Source: Lycocorax pyrrhopterus obiensis | Taxonomy: Eukaryota > Chordata > Aves > Passeriformes > Paradisaeidae | Assembly (NCBI GenBank): GCA_014706295.1 | Contig: JACSVZ010000022.1 | Location: 12,728,830-12,792,829, forward strand | DNA: 64,000 nt | Direction of reading: 5' to 3' | Shown: in pieces, positions 9,720 to 24,700 of the stretch | How positions within the stretch are numbered: position 1 is the stretch's first letter | How the letters are laid out: each line of letters starts with the position of its first letter | The notes under the pieces: model-generated | Seen by the model: only the letters and a program-made list of their open reading frames with translations | Told to the model about the DNA's origin: nothing | Databases searched by the model: none | Program-made: the position numbers and the translations under genes

Positions 9720-12700
9720 GTGAGTGAGGGGACGGGGCTCGCCGGGCCAGCCCACACCCCCGCCCCCGTCGCGCTGACCCCGCGGGGCGTGAGAAGCGCC
9801 GGGACCCCCCGCGGCCCTGGGAAGAGCCGGACTTTCCCAGGGCCCTCGGCCGGCCGGCAGCTCCGGGAGGGGGGAGCGGGGCATGGGAAACGGGCGGCCC
9901 CGGGGGGAGCGGCCGTGGGAGGCGGCGCCGGCCCCGCGGTGGCCCCGGGAGGGAGCACCTGCCCCAGCGGCCCGGGCAGAGGTGCGCGGGGATCCGGGCG
10001 GGGAGCGCTGCACGCCCGGCCCGCGCTGCCGCCGCCTCGGCAGCGCCGCTCGGGCCCGGGGACGCGGAGGATGCCCCGGCCGGCGCAGCGGCGGATGACG
10101 GGGATGTGCGGAGGGGATCGCTCGCTGAGGCTCTGTCTGCAGGTCTGCGGTACCCTGAACCTTGCCTCCTGCTTTTCCCCAGCCCAGTTTCTGCATTTCT
10201 GTGCTTCCAGATGAAGCTGACAGGGTCGCTGCTAGGCAGGACGCTTCCTCCGTGCAGCGGCCACACTGCTGGTGTCGTTCCTTCTCCTGCTCTCTGCTGC
10301 TTGTCTCTGCAACTGTGTATTAATGAATGCTTGTGCACAGGGAACTTGGAATCAGCCTCGGGGGAGGATGCTCTGGCCTTCAGAGTAGGATTACCGTTGC
10401 ATTTCCAAGGGACTTCTGTCAGGCTGAAAGTGCTGGTTTTCTAATCGACTGGAAGGCAGGCTCTTGCTCAGATCTTGGGGATTTGAGCTCTGAAAGAACT
10501 CTTTTCAGGCCGTTTCTTGCATAAACAGCTCTGTAAAGTGAGCCGGCCCTCTGAGCCTGCAGATAGGCAGCGGTATCAAAGGCTTTAAGTCTCCGTGGTC
10601 TTTACAGTGGCTTCGAGAGCTTTTAGTGAGCTGAAATAGAGATGTCAGTGCTTTGAAGCTGGGGAGTTTGCTAATGCAGTTGATGGGTATTTTCTTTCAG
10701 TGTGCATCTCACAGTGGAGATGTCCTGTGTATCCCCAGCTCGGGGGTTCAGGTGAATTTGAAGAGGTGTTTGTCAGTAATGCACGGGTCCTCATGTGTTA
10801 TCCCTCCTGGGGTGTTTTCCTTCTTGAACTGTTATTTACCACTCATTGCTTTTCTTGTCATGGAACACACCTTTCCCTCCTTGTTTGTTGGAGAAATTGA
10901 AGCTGGGGCTGCCAGCTGGGTGCCCTGTATGCACAGATTGTGCTGTTGTGTGCCGCTTGTTGAGCAGGAAAGCCTGGAGTGAGGGTGTTGCTGTGTGTTG
11001 TGTTCCTTCCCAGCACTCCTGGTCCACAAAAGCCAGCACAGGAGGTGCTGTGTGGTTTAATTTCACTGATTTAATATTAATAGGCAAAGCTCTTGAGGGC
11101 AAGTTTTGCATCAAGAGTTTTTAAGCACAGTTCACTTTGTGGATGTGGCCTTCATTGTGCCTGTGCGTACAGAGTTCTGGAGCTATGATCCTTCCCCTTC
11201 CCATGCCAAGTCAATAGGACACTAAGAAAATATTCCTAGGATCTTCTCATTTGATGTCCTTCGTGCCTCTTTCTTTAGCATCGAGTTTGAGCTGTTCCAC
11301 TACAGTAATTCAAATCAATCTGGCTGAAAAGAATGATGAATCAGAAATAAAAGGTAGAGAGAAGTGCGAGCGGCAATCAAGGGAATCAGAAGGCTTCTGT
11401 CTGAGTAATGACAAAACAAACCATGATTTTTTTGCTTGTAAGAGTTGGCTGGAAGGATATATTGTATTGATCAGTTTGCGTACTACTTTTGAGGGTGATT
11501 TGGAGTGAGGGTTCATCTGGTTTTCATCTTGAAAGAAAAAGAGCATCTGCTGAAACCATCAGACAGAAGATCCACATCTTTACACAGATACACACATCTT
11601 CTGACAAAAGGACAGTTTTGTGCTGCCTGTGGGAATGTGTTAGACCCAATGTATCTCATCCCCGTCACACTGGGCTTGGGAGTGGGTAACATGGACAAAT
11701 ACAATTTCATTGTCAACTTACAAGATGAAGGACTTAGGACTTTACTGTTCACTGGACAGTTTTCTGCTTTGGTCTGTGACAGAATATCTCTCTGTCCCCA
11801 CTGAGCAGAGGCATCTCTTCTTGTTGCAAATACACGAGGAATGATTCAGGGAATCACGGGAGGAATGTCCTCCAGGACAGTGGTGCTTTTACTCCTTCCC
11901 CTTCTGTGTTGGGTGAGCTGTTTGCAAAATAAGGTTCTGAAATCAGCGATTACAAAATGGATCTTCTTTTATTGGGACTTGGGAATCTGAGAATTGTTTT
12001 GCCATACAGCGATGTTGCTATTCTAGACCATTAACTGCCTGCATCACACAGAGGTACAGGCGAGTGAAGTTGGTGGAGGGAAGGGGGAGGTGGAATCTGC
12101 ACTGCCATCCTGGACTTTTAATCCTTGGTGCCCACTTTTAGGCAGCTGTTCTCTTCAGAGTCCTTTCTGAGTCACTGTCAAGAGCTGCTTTGAATTTTCC
12201 TCAGTGGAGCCTCCCTTAAAGGCACCAGCAGCACTGGCTGCAGGATCTCCAGGCTCACTCTGTCTGTGTTCAGTGACCAGTCTTGTGCCATGTCTGGGGA
12301 TTTAATCGTGCTGGGGCTTGCCCTGATCCATGGAGATATCTCTCTAGTATCAGTATCTCTATCTACTGACAGTATCATTGGGCAGAGTTTTATTACAAAA
12401 CTTGGTCCTGTTTGACTTGATTGAGAGGTTGCAAGCAGCTGATGAGACGGGCCAGCGTGGCTCAGGGCAGGGCGTGGTGGCATCTCTGCTCGAGTTGGGG
12501 GTTAGTTATTGGCAGCAGGCAGGATGTGCAGTACAGCCCAGGGAATGAAAGATCTGCTCACCTGATGTAACCTGGCATTCCCTGGAGTTCCTCCATAGCT
12601 GCCAGGTCCTTCAGGATGGGAGCTTAGCAGAGGAGGCACCATTCAAATCTGGATGCTCAGTTTCATTGTGCTGCTGGCTGAGCATTATAAACTTAATGAC

Positions 12701-15700
12701 TTTAACCTTCCACTTCCATTTTCCTAAAGAATCTTCTGCTTACAGGATCTTAAATTACAATGCTGTGTTATACCAGCTTGCGTGATCTGCTTGCCATCCC
12801 TCTTCCCTTCTCCTTTTCCATCTTGCTCTGTTCTTTTGTTCTTTCAAAGAACAAGCCTCACAGAAAGCAGTGGAGGGAGGCAGCAAACAGGGAACAAATC
12901 GGCATTCACAGATTTTTAATGAATTTCTGCAGCTGGGTCTGAAACTGGCAGAGCTTTCTGGGGAAACACAGATAGCAGAGAGCCCTGGAAATAGCCAGGT
13001 TATGAAAGCATGAAAAATGGAAACAACAGCCCTGAATGTCAATGCTTGTTGTGCTTCTGAGGTTTCATTATAGTGTAATGTACAGCAGCTGGTTTTGCCA
13101 TAATTTGCTGCATTTTGCTGGGCCTAAGAATAAACACAGAGACTAAATTATTTGTGACTGATGCTTTAATGTCCTTGGAGTTCAGTGGTCAGGGAGCTGA
13201 ACTGAGTGTTTGTGATAGCTCAGTCATTTCTGATTTATCAGCAAATTTAGGTCATTTTGAAAGTGGGAGTTTAAACAGTAGTTGATAACAGCAACACTTT
13301 GGACCTGCTCTGCTTTTAAGTGTTAATTGGATGCCAGATTGCTGACATAGGTGTGATCAGATTAGTTCCGTGGGTGGAACAGCAGAAATGCTTCGTCAGG
13401 ATTTTATACTTATGGTGATTAATGTGTTGTTTTGTCCTACTGTCATCTTAGCTGCTGTTGTCACTTCAAGAAATATAAATATTTTTATAAAAACCTCTCT
13501 GCTAATAAACAGATATTGTTGAGATGGATGAAATAAAAAGTCTTAGTTTAAATTTTGAACCTAATTTGGAATAAGCTGGGCACATGGTGCTTCTCAGGAA
13601 GCAGCAAGCTCTGTCAAAGCTGGCAAGCTTTGACCTTTCAGAGGTGAACAGTAGACTGGAATGTGCTGCTCGGGACTGAAAATGAACATATTCTAAACGT
13701 GCACTTCATTTAAAAGTCAGCTGAAGTGTTAAGGCTGCAGTCTCCTCCCCAGGTTGCTTCAGCAGATTTCTCTCACATTCTCGACTGCCGGTGAATTGCA
13801 TGTGCCCAATATTAAGTGTTTTATAGCTGCCTGTAGACATTCCCAGCCAGGTATATTAAGCAGAAGAAGTAAGTTGTATGCCTGGCAGGAAACTTGGAGA
13901 TCAGAACATCCATGTCCTTGTATCCTGTGCACCCCTGTGAATGGGTCTGGGTCAGGCAATCCGAGACACTTCCAACACCAAGGTTATTTGACCTCTTCAA
14001 TTTAGACAGTCCAGAGGCTTTAAAGTACCTTTGCTCTCCACACAGGAGTAGTCTGTGCACAATTAACTGTACTTGCAGCTGATTTTACCTGTGGATGGAT
14101 TCTGCAGCTTTTCAAAGTGATTGTGCAGGAGGCCTGGCAGCTGGTTTCGGGATGCTGTGGGTTTTGGGATGCTTTGGAAGTGCTGTTTCCACATTTTCCA
14201 TGCTTCCAGCTCACAGCTCCTCTCCACAGGAGGGGATGAGGGTGGTCGGAATGATGTTACCTTGCTTCAAGTCAAGGACTCATCAGCCAAGAAGGAAAAC
14301 ACTACTAAATTAAATACAAAAACCAGAATGACTTAATTTTGGGGATCCTATTCAGACCTCCAGTGAGCAAGTCCTGTAGGAGTGTTACAGTATAGTATAT
14401 TAAAAGTAATTATTTAGTTATATATAGCATATTAAATCCTGTGTTCTCCTGTTTTCCATCTGTCAGTGAGTTAAAGCTGTGAGGCTGTCAGGCTGAGCGA
14501 GCTTGAAGATATTTTTGAGCCGCCTTTTGAAGGTTGTTCTGAAGGTTTCTGGCTCTGTACTTGGAGTTTTAAAAATGCACAATGAGATTTGGGCTCTTTA
14601 ATGAACACAAAGTATTGTTGATAGAGCAGGTGACTGCAGATGGAGGGTGCTCAGCTAAAGCCACTCAGTCAACCCAGTTCTTCAGACAGAGCTCCAAACG
14701 CCTGACCTTTGGTTTACAGCTGTTGTGTATTTAACCTACTGTAATTGGAATTCACCTGTTCCCTGAAAAGGTGTTAAATGAAGAACCTTCAGCTGGCCCT
14801 TTGTTTCACAAGACATGCTCTGTCCTTAAAACTCAAAGCTTACTGACAGCTGACCCCACAGCTGAGGCTGTGGTCCTGCCAGCTCTTGCTCAGGTGGTGG
14901 TACCCAAGCTGCAGACCTGCCTCAGAGCTGGGCACCTGGTTCATTTTGGAGTCCCTACAGCAAGGGCTGAACTGCTGCTGGTCAGGGCTGCTTGCTCAAT
15001 GGCATGGACAGATTTGCACTTGCTCTGTTGTGGTTGCTGCAATTTAAGCATAAAATTTTGCCCTGGTGAAGCTACAACCCCTTGACTGTGAGTAGAAGGG
15101 GATGACTGATGGAATGGGAAAAACCACGTGCCCATGAAAACACTGTGGGACCTCTCTAAACTTGCTTTGACTGGGTTTCCTCCAGTCACCTGTTTTAATT
15201 TTCTCCTTTCTAGTTAAAAGCTTCTCTTTTTCTTTCCTTTTTTCTTCTTCCTATTTTCTTTTTTTAGCTTGGGAGTTTATTGTGCTGAAGGCTTTTATTT
15301 AGCAAGGCACATGATGAAATGACAGCATCATCTCTCAGTGAAGTACATGAATATTTCTAGCATAATGCCCACAGTGCCATCAAGGACACACTTTGCATTT
15401 CACGTGCCTGGTTTGGTCAGCAGTTCAGTGCTGAGTAAGCAGAGCACAAAGCACAGGGGGCAACCAGGTTGGTGAGCTAGGAACACCTCCAGAAACCAGG
15501 AGAAATTTGGAGAAATGCTGGTGATGTCCTGGCCAGCACATCTAGTCTGCTTTGTGAGATGCAGCAGGGATTTCAGGAGTGAGCTTTAGGAGAGGGCCGT
15601 GGGCACAGCAAACCTTACATCTGGTTTGGTGGTTCTGTCGCAACAGCTGGGCTTTCACAATACTTACTGGAAGGCATTATTTTCTCCTTGCATTGTCTAA

Positions 15701-18700
15701 ACACTCTGAGCACCAAAACAATGTGATTTATGAAACTCAATGAATATAAAGCTCATTCTCTATTAGGTCTTAATCATATGTGGTTGTGAATCAGCAATGA
15801 AGTAGCAGCTGCTGTGAAGATTATCTAATTTCTTTCCTTGTTAGTATTTAAAACTCTCCAGGTTTAATGAGCTTCCCACTTACTCGGCCTCCACCTTCAT
15901 TCAAATTATACTTCATTTCTGTTCGTTCTCATCTGTTCCATAGGCTGTGTGACACATTCTTCCCTTGCATGTGGTTTTAGTGGTGTTGGAGGAGTGCAGG
16001 ATTTTCTCCTGGATGTTTGGGACCAGCAGGAAAGCCCCTGGTGCCCTTTCAGTTTTGCAAACAAACCTTGAGTAGGAACACAAAGGTGAAGGAATTAGGC
16101 CTCATCCTGGGCTCTCACAGAGGGACCTGCTCTGTAGCCTAAAAGTACTTTCCATGCTCGTGTGGCTGATTTCAGCTTACCCTTTAAAATGACGATTACT
16201 GGATGAATAAGTTAAACTAGCCCTGCTGTGAGACTTGTATTTATTCTCTGGCAGTCTGGTACTTAAACAAATGTCAGAAAGAGCTCCTGGGATGTTGGCC
16301 TGCAATCCAAATGCACGTCTGTGGTGCCATAAAACAGCGAGTAGCTGACTTTGTGAAGAAGGAGCACTGAGCTGTACACTTAATGTTTGTGATGCAAAGT
16401 GTCTTTCTTCTCTGCCTCTCAAGGAACATCTGAGCTGAAACCATCCACCCATGAAAATGGCCTGCTTGGTGCTGGGCACTTCATGGCACAGATCCTTTGT
16501 GAAGTCATTTGTTTTACCAAAGACATGGTTTTGATGTGATTCAGTGTAAATGCAGTCTCTGGCTTCTTTTGGCTTTAATTACTGAGAACTTGTTGCTACC
16601 GGTGAGCTGTACTCAATCTGCTTTTGAGCAGGAAACTCATTAGTGTGAGCGCCGAGGGTGGTGAGGCACAGGGCACTGATAGCAGAACAGGGATGCTCCC
16701 ACTCACACACTCTGGGATGCAAGCCTGAAATCAGTGAATGTCTCCTGGGTTGCAGCTGCTAAAAAGTAAGCTTAAAAACCAGGAGTAGCTTTCTTAATCC
16801 CTCAATGCCTGTATTTTACCTAGTGAAGCCCAAGCACAGTTCATATCTTTTTGTTGTTTTGCCCATAAGGAATGAAAACAATACAGCTTAATCTTTAAAA
16901 TATGTCTTGGAAAAACAAAGCTGACAGGTATGTCTTCCTATTGTAAACAGGATTTGGGATCTGGATTTCTTGTGCAAATTACCTTTGACAGTTGTTTCTA
17001 AGCTAGTACTTCCCAAAACCAGTAAATGATTTTTTTGTCCTTGTTATATTAATAACTCAGCCTCTTGACAGATGTGATCATACTGAGGCCTGTAAAGGAC
17101 ATTACAAAGGGGCATCATATTAAAATAAAACTCAAGTGAGAAATAGGAAACCAAATTCTATTAGGCCCTAATTTTACACAGTAATTAAAAATCCTTGACC
17201 TCCCCCATTCCACTCATCTATTAGCAGTATGGATGGCTAAAGAGGATATCAGCCCTGCTGCTAATTTTAGCCCAGTGCCCGGGGTGTGTGTCTGTGTGTG
17301 CATGCAGCATCAGCAGGGCCATGGATGCAGCTCCGTTGGAAACAAATCCACACTGCCGGGCCCCTCAGAGGAGGGCTCGGGTCATGTCCAGCCTTGGCAG
17401 CATCTTTGAACACTCCCGTCACAGGGCTTGGTGATCCTGGAGGTGATGAGAATAAGAGATCACAGCATAAATGAACTCAGGGTGCTGTGTTGGTGGGAAC
17501 AGCTGAATGTTGGTTGAACTCTGGCTGTGTGGTGGGCTCAGAGTGCAGCCCTGTCCCTGAGGGGGATGGGGTTTAATCAGCATGGGGGAGAATCACAGAT
17601 GTTAGAAACTTCCAGTTTCACCCTTCAGGAGGCCAGCTGGTCTGTTCACCTGCTGTGGCAGAAATGCAGGAACCAGAATGACAAAATGGAGAGAAGCTTC
17701 AAAATGGCCAAATGGCAGCTGCATGCAGGCTTAAGAAAGACCATTGGCCACTGTCAGGCCCAGTATTGGGGGTTAAGGCCCAACATTAAAGGGTTAAAAT
17801 GAGATTTGTGAGGGCTGTATGTTGCAGAACCTGCAAGTGCAGAGTGCGGTCATGGGTGCCCAAAGGAGTGCCTTAGAGGACTGTGAGTGGCCCAGGAGCA
17901 GGAGTGGACAAGGCTTGTCTGTGCCTGAAGCCACATCTGACAGCACAGGGTCAGCATCTCTTGCATTCAGTGCCTGCTAAAGAATGGTCAACTTGCACAT
18001 TTCCAACTGCAGCAACACCCCAAAGCATTACCCTTGTCCTCCTGGGTGTCTGCAGGTAGCCCAGTGTGGGTGGGCAGGGGGAAAACCCTCTTGGCAAGCC
18101 ATCAGAAAGGTCAGTGTTCTTTAATCTGGAGCAGTGACTTAACCAGCTTTCTCCTTTCCATTCATAAGATGAGACATGTAGGGATTACCAGAGCTATAGA
18201 TAGATTGCTCGTAGCTGTGTCCTGTCCTGCTGGGAACACTTAAGAGCTGTGTCAACCTCGGGGCAGGCGATCCCACTGCTGCTTGTCCGCTGTCCACTCT
18301 CTGCAGAGAGTTTCAGTGGGACTCTGGCAGGACCAGAAGAGGACAACTCTAAAGCCAGAAACACTCAAAAGTTGGATTTCCTCAGTGGGAGATCCATCAG
18401 AAAGGATAAATGTATGGACTGGCTACCGCTTCTCAGGGCAAGAGTCAAAATGTAGCTCTGAAGATAATTTGCTGTGTTTTTTTCTGAACATAAGGGGTTT
18501 TTGTGGGCTTTTTTTTAAGCGCGTGTTTAGCTCGTCAGGGATTTGGCAGCGGTGTTGGATTGTGTGAGCCCATGTGTGCACATGGAGATAACGAGCCAAG
18601 GCGTAATCCAGAATTCCTCTACGTGATAGCCCCTTATGTCTGGGCATGTGCTGTGTGTGTTTTTGCTCTTGGTGGGTCCCCTCGAGGTGCTGGCTCTGTA

Positions 18701-21700
18701 AACACAGTTGCTGTTTTTAATGGTCTGGGAGTGTCCTGCTTTGGCCTTTATTGGCTTCTGAAATAAAAGGCTGGGAAGCACCCAAAAATGAGCTCCTGGT
18801 CAGGGACATACAAGCACCCAAACCCTCTATAGCTTGTCAGGGCAATGGCTGGTGCTGGCAAACAGGCGTGTTTGAACTTTCTGTTGGAATTACAGCCTGC
18901 TCCATGGAACCCATAAACATTTTAATATTTGATATTTCAATTTTTAATTGTCAGGTCACACATGGGTAAGGGTGTGCATGAGGTAACTCACACCTTATGT
19001 ACAGATGTTGGTATTCTTAGGATTTAGGTTGCTTTCAGCAACAAACACACTGTGTAAACTACTTAAAATCCTTCGAATTCCGTGGACCATAGCAAGAAGT
19101 GTTATCCTAGGTGAAGCTGCTTGGCACAGGATAGGTGACTTGACTTTTTTTTTTTGTCATCAAAGTTAGCAGTCACTGGGGTGACCCTGTGTGGCCTGTT
19201 GTGCAAGTGTGCGTTGGCCGCATGAGAAGAGCACTCAAACTAAAGCAAATAGATATGTGTGTGTGTGTGTGTATGTGTGTGCATATATATAAGTGCAGAC
19301 TACTCAAAAAGTGTTGAATTTCGCTGCATTCTCCATGTACTGCACCAGTGAGTCTCTTGGACTGTGGTGAGGTTTGTAGGCCCTAATGTTGGCTTGGGCC
19401 TACAAACTGTTTCAGGTACTCTGGATTTGTGATAATTCTTTACATACACCCCATTTTGAGATTTGAGGGAGAGTGTCTGGCTCAGCGTCAGGGATTCCTC
19501 CAAGGTGACAGTTTCGCTGAGGGCAGAAATTATTTACAAGTGCAGCTAAAAATGAAGTTTCCTGTTGGCAGAGTGGGGATGAGTCATTGTGGTTCTGAGT
19601 CAAGGGGTGGGATCTTCCCTTCACTGCAGCAGGGTTTTACTTCCAGATCTGCTCTCGGTTCAGGTGTTCGTCACTCTTGTCCCTGTTACTGAGAAAACAA
19701 GGGGGTATTCAGAAGGTGTAACACCCTGGATGAGTCTCCAGCCTGGAGTCAGGAGTGAGGGTCTAGCCATGGCTCTCCCCAATCCATCCTGTTACTCACC
19801 CCAGCATCCTTTTACAGAACTATGTGCTTTTTTTGTACCAGTGCCCACTGGCATTAGCTGTGTTTTTCCTTTGCTTGCCATACACGGCGTCTTTCTGTCT
19901 CCATCCAGCCAGGTCTCCCCTGGGAGGGGAGGAAGACTCTGGATGTTAGTAACTGCATTAGAGCCAGGAGGTTTGCAGTCACCTCCTCCTTTAATGAAGG
20001 GGTTTTTATTGCATTTTAGATGCCAGATTAGACTGGAGAACCATGTATATGTGAAAGTGTTAAACGTTCCTGTGCCATTCTTGCTGAAAAGCAGCAAACC
20101 AGTAATAATTTTAAAACTGAAGTGCTGGTGGAGGGTGTTGGAGTTGTGCCAGGAATGTTCTCCCGTTGCACCTTAATGCCTGTGGATTTGTAGGAGGCAG
20201 TCTCTAGCAATACTGAAGGTGTTAGTCCTGTGGGAGGGTTTGCCTCTCTTGTGTTTGCAGAAAGGGACACTAATTTTTCATCCTCCTACCTGTTTGAGTT
20301 CTGGGCTTTACTTCCTTTTAAGAGTGCCTGAACGGTGCAGCTGACAGTCTGCTCTGCTGCAGTTTGAAGTTTGATTTCTATTTTTTTTGCCAGAAGCTGG
20401 TCTTGTCAAACCAGAGTCCTGCAACTTTTGTCTCGTGTGCTGCTTCTACACTGACTTCCATGGCAGCATTGCCCATTAGCTGAGTCCCTGTGTCACTTGG
20501 GAAGAAAACCTTGGACTTGAACACACATGGCTTGTGCTAAAAGTGTAGCACAATGCATGCTTAAACAAAGGCAGAAAATATGGACTCTGATAGTTGCAGT
20601 GTCAGTGTTTTGCTGGTGGAGTGCATTGTTCCTATGGAAATTGCAGTCAGAGTTGCACAATTCATTTGTAAATCTTTACCAACAAAGAAAGACTTGACTT
20701 GGACAATAGTAATGTATCTTACTTTAGCAAAGTCTATTTTTTTTTGCTTGAACGTAATATCCTATTACTGTTACACTAACTCACGTGAGTCCTACTATTA
20801 TTCTTGCATCTTCCATTCTGGGACTTAACATGGGTGCCAAATACTTTTTGCTTCCTCTAATAACCCTCTCTATTGTTTCTCAGAGATCTGTCGGTTTTAT
20901 GGAGCTGCAGTCACAGACTCTCAGTCTGCTGACTCCTGCAGCTGGAGACAGCTCTTCTGAATGGAGAATGCACACAGATGTTTGGTCATCATACAGATAT
21001 ACCTGTATCTGAACTAAAATTGATATAAAATGACTTATTCCCCTGCCTCGATGAGGGGATCTTTTTGTGACATTCCTGTCAGATTTTACATGAGTATTTG
21101 GAAGCTTTTTAGGTGTTTAACTTACAGGTAGGCATTCTTCTGTGTGGCAGATAGTGAATGGTCTTGTTGATGAAGTTGGTATAAATGTGTATTTCAAGGG
21201 TCATAGAGGGGGAGACAAGTTCCTGGCCTTTTTAGGAATTTTAAACTCTTAGTTAAGCACTCTTGCAACAAAACAAAAGTCAAGAAAACCTGCCATGTGT
21301 CCTAAGAGCTCATAGATCTGTTGCAGTTCATAAACTCAGAGGCCATGAACTAATACTGTTCACTCTTCGTGGTGTTGTACATTTTGCAGAAGGCGTTTTA
21401 TCTCCCAGCGCTGCTCTCTAGACTTTTTAGAAGACATAGTGGAATATGCCAGTGTACGAAGGTACTTGTTTTCAAAAGCAGCATTAACCTCAACTCGTTG
21501 CATGCAGTCCTCTCCTCCCTCCACCCTCTTCCACGCCAGTATCTGAGGTCCTGCATGCTAGTGCTGCCATCTGATCATACAACTGGCATGAATTTTTCAC
21601 AGAACACTTAACAGATTTGGCTTTTTTGTTTGTTTTTCTTTTTATCATTGCAGAACCAAGCATATATCTGGGTCTCCAAGACACAAAAGTTTGAAGAAGA

Positions 21701-24700
21701 TGCACTTCATCAAGAACATGAGGCAGTATGACACCAAGAACAGCAGGTAATGTGTGGAGATGGAGGTTCCCCCTGTACTTGTGTCAATAGGAAGCAGCCT
21801 CCAGTTCCGTGCAGTAAGACATTTAATACCAGTGGGAATTAGGGGATGCCCCTGGGGCCTTGTTAGTTTTATCCAGACTTCTATCAAAGGCAGTAGGTGC
21901 TCATATCTGCTACATTTGCAGCAATACACTCATGATTCTGCCACCCTACTCTGAGGAGGTTAAATCATTCTCTCTTTTCCTCTCTCACTTTTCTTATTTC
22001 TCTCACTTTCCTTATCTCTGCCACACAGAGAGGTCAGAGCTGAGGAGGATTTAAGGAGAATGACTTGGTTTAGCCAAATTCTTGGCTCATGGTTGCTGAG
22101 CAGAAGAGAAAGGGGAGGCTGCATTTGTTTATTATTAATAGAAGTGTGAGGTTTCATCTAAATGTAGAATATTATCTACATCTTTTCACGAGGTTTATGT
22201 AAAAATTATGTAAACATAGATATATATTTAAAGGCTAGGATCACCTTCGAGGAGCTCCCAAGGGGATGGCAGGTCCTGAAGGCTGAGGTTTGATAGAGAA
22301 CTCCAAGGACCTGCAGGGTCAGTGTGAAACCTCTGCTGTTCTGCTGCTTTCTGAAAACATGAAATCCATAGCAGTATCTGTATGACTTGAAGAGCAAGAT
22401 AAGAAGAGCCTTTTCTGAATATCCTATAAAAAGCTGCTTTGTAACTTCTGGATCTTAATTCATATCCTGATCTTTCTCCATCTGCTTGCAGGATTGTGTT
22501 AATCTGTGCTAAACGAACACTGTGCGTGGCGTTTTCTATCCTACCTTACGGGGAGGGGTTACGGATCAGGTGAGTCTCTTCAACTGCTTTGTAAAATGTC
22601 TGCTCTGTTGCTTCAAAAGTTCTTTGGAAATGAATGTGGTTGGTGTGGGTCTCTTGTTTTAAGCAAGTGAACCTATTTAACCTGCCATTCATGTATAAGG
22701 GCAAGACCTTGCTATCAGAGCAGTAAAACCAGACTCCACCACAGTGTCAAAGTGTTCATTCTAGAGAAAAATAGTAGAAAAGGAAGACTTTTCTTCCAGT
22801 GTTTATTCACATTTTAAAGCACTCCAGTCCTGTGAACTCTCTGAAATCAACTTTGAACAGATAATGTGATTTGCTGCTGTGTAGGTTTTCTGTATTCCTA
22901 AGGTGATCAGAAATCAACTGCCTTTAGTGCCACAAACAGTGGTGTCAGCAAAAAAAGCACAGGGAGTTTCAAGGAAGGGTGCTGCTGCCTTCACTGGAAA
23001 TCCTCAAGGTTTTATAGTGAATTTACACGTAAATAAGTTTAAGATGCTCTTCTGTTTCTCAGCTTTAAGCCATGAATGTCGCTATTTGCAACCTAAAAGC
23101 AGAAACAGTTTGGACTGATTCAAACTGCTTTTATTGTTTGGACTACATTTTTATATACAACTGTCAGTATGCTCATTTATGAGAAACAAAGCCTGCAAAC
23201 TGGATTTCCCTGCATCTTTCCTCAGTCCCTTGAGAAGTTTAAGTCCATTCTATGAAGGTCTGTTATCTACAAATATACCATAGAAAACACTAATTCTGTT
23301 CTGGCAAAACAATTGTGTTGTCACTTCTGTCCTGTCCGTAACTTATGGACAAAGGAAGCGGATGCTTAGTGGTGGGAATTGTATTGTATGCAAATACATG
23401 CCATAAAAATAGTTGATGGGAAAATATTCTCCCACATAATAGAAAGGCAGCAAGGTCACTGGAGCTGTTTCAGAGCAGTTCTGAGCACTGTGCTGTTCTG
23501 CTTGCGAGCTGGCAGGGCAGTTCTTCACCTGAAAACTGGTTTTTGGTATTGGGATATTGGTGACAAAGCCACGTGCTGCCATCGCTGACACGGAGATCTG
23601 CAGCTTCATTCTTAACTTGAGCTTGTGTGCACGGGGGTTGGAAAATTGCACTTGAAAGGCAAGTTTCTAATCCTAGAAAACAAGTAATGTAAATCATGTT
23701 TGCTGTTAGGTGCATTAGAGGGTTGGGAATGCTGTGGTCTTGTGCAGAAAGACCATATTAAAACCAGTTTACTTTTGGGAGGTAGATTGGTACAGATTTG
23801 TGTTAAACGGAGATGAAATCTGATTCTTTGGTTAATGAGCATCTCCACATTTTGAAAAGAGTAGTTAAAAACTAATGCTCTCCTGGAGGTGGCATTGAGG
23901 GGTTGGCTTGTTCCTACGCAGGAGAACTCCGACCTCGTGGTGTTGGCTGGTGTTTACCATGGGAAGCTGGGCTTGCATTTTGTGATAGTGCTCTTTCTTA
24001 CCTGCATTTAGTGATCTGAAAATGGAAGGACAGAAGCAGCGACATCCTTCTGGGGGAGTTTCAGTCTCTACTGAGATGGTGCTTGGACTGGAAGGCGTAG
24101 AGCTGGGTGCTGATGGCAAGGTAAGGACATTTATTTTTTTCACTCCAGGACCATTTCATGCTGGGACAAATTGATTTATGCAATGCTTTGCTATCCATTA
24201 TGTGAGAGCTGTGGCTTTTCATAGCAGTGGAAGTTTTAGACCCATAGTTTGAAATTGTGGCTTGTGATAATGCTTCTTCTGAGGAGACGGTTGAAGCTCG
24301 TGATCACTTCTGCCTCCGTTTCTGGAGAATTGATTTGGCTTTGCTCTCTGAGGCAACATGTGAGTGAAGTTTTGATAGAAATATGGGTGAAATTCATACT
24401 GCTTTAGTTAAATTTATGTGCTGCCAGAATTTTACTCTTGTGATTCTCGCCTTTTCATTGCCACCCCACCAAATCTTCTACAACACTTCACTTTAAAGTT
24501 GTGGAAACAATGTACTCCTCATCCAAATTTTCCCTTCCTTCAGTTACACAGTTCCAAGGTTCCCACTCCCAAATCCAAACTCTAGGGGACTCTGATTTGG
24601 AAAATCTTAGATGCCTGGAAATAAGCTTTTCAGTAAACTTCCTCCCATAACTACTACAACTTTGTCTTCTTTAAGGTTGTGTCCTATGCAAAATTCTTGT

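Larger units (their letters stand above)
8925..10115 (+). promoter_or_regulatory. CABLES2: CpG island spanning the CABLES2 promoter, exon 1 and start of intron 1
   Basis: Very CpG-dense block of about 1.2 kb with no TATA box, typical of a broadly expressed gene with dispersed transcription starts. It encloses the proximal promoter motifs, the whole coding exon 1 and the first roughly 400 bp of intron 1. Because A/T-rich stop codons are depleted, several long meaningless open frames cross it on both strands. Confidence 0.85.
9720..21389 (+). other. CABLES2: CABLES2 intron 1 (11.7 kb)
   Basis: Largest intron of the gene. The first 400 bp are still CpG island. The rest is CpG-poor, unique-looking DNA with a pyrimidine-rich tract (about 15200-15270), a T10 run near 19146 and a (TG)n/(TA)n microsatellite at 19256-19290. 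No nested gene, RNA gene or CR1 copy was recognised. The open frame at 14771-15085 looked like the best non-exonic candidate but has no recognisable motif. Confidence 0.85.

Noticed and set aside
8838..10338. Very long - strand open frames (up to 452 codons) opposite CABLES2 exon 1
   Set aside because: CpG-island composition leaves few stops. The + strand frame has clear CABLES2 homology and correct splice phase; the - strand peptides are Arg/Ala/Pro/Gly-rich with no recognisable family.
14771..15085. 104-codon open frame in CABLES2 intron 1
   Set aside because: No splice-site match to CABLES2 phases, no recognisable motif, and ordinary local composition.
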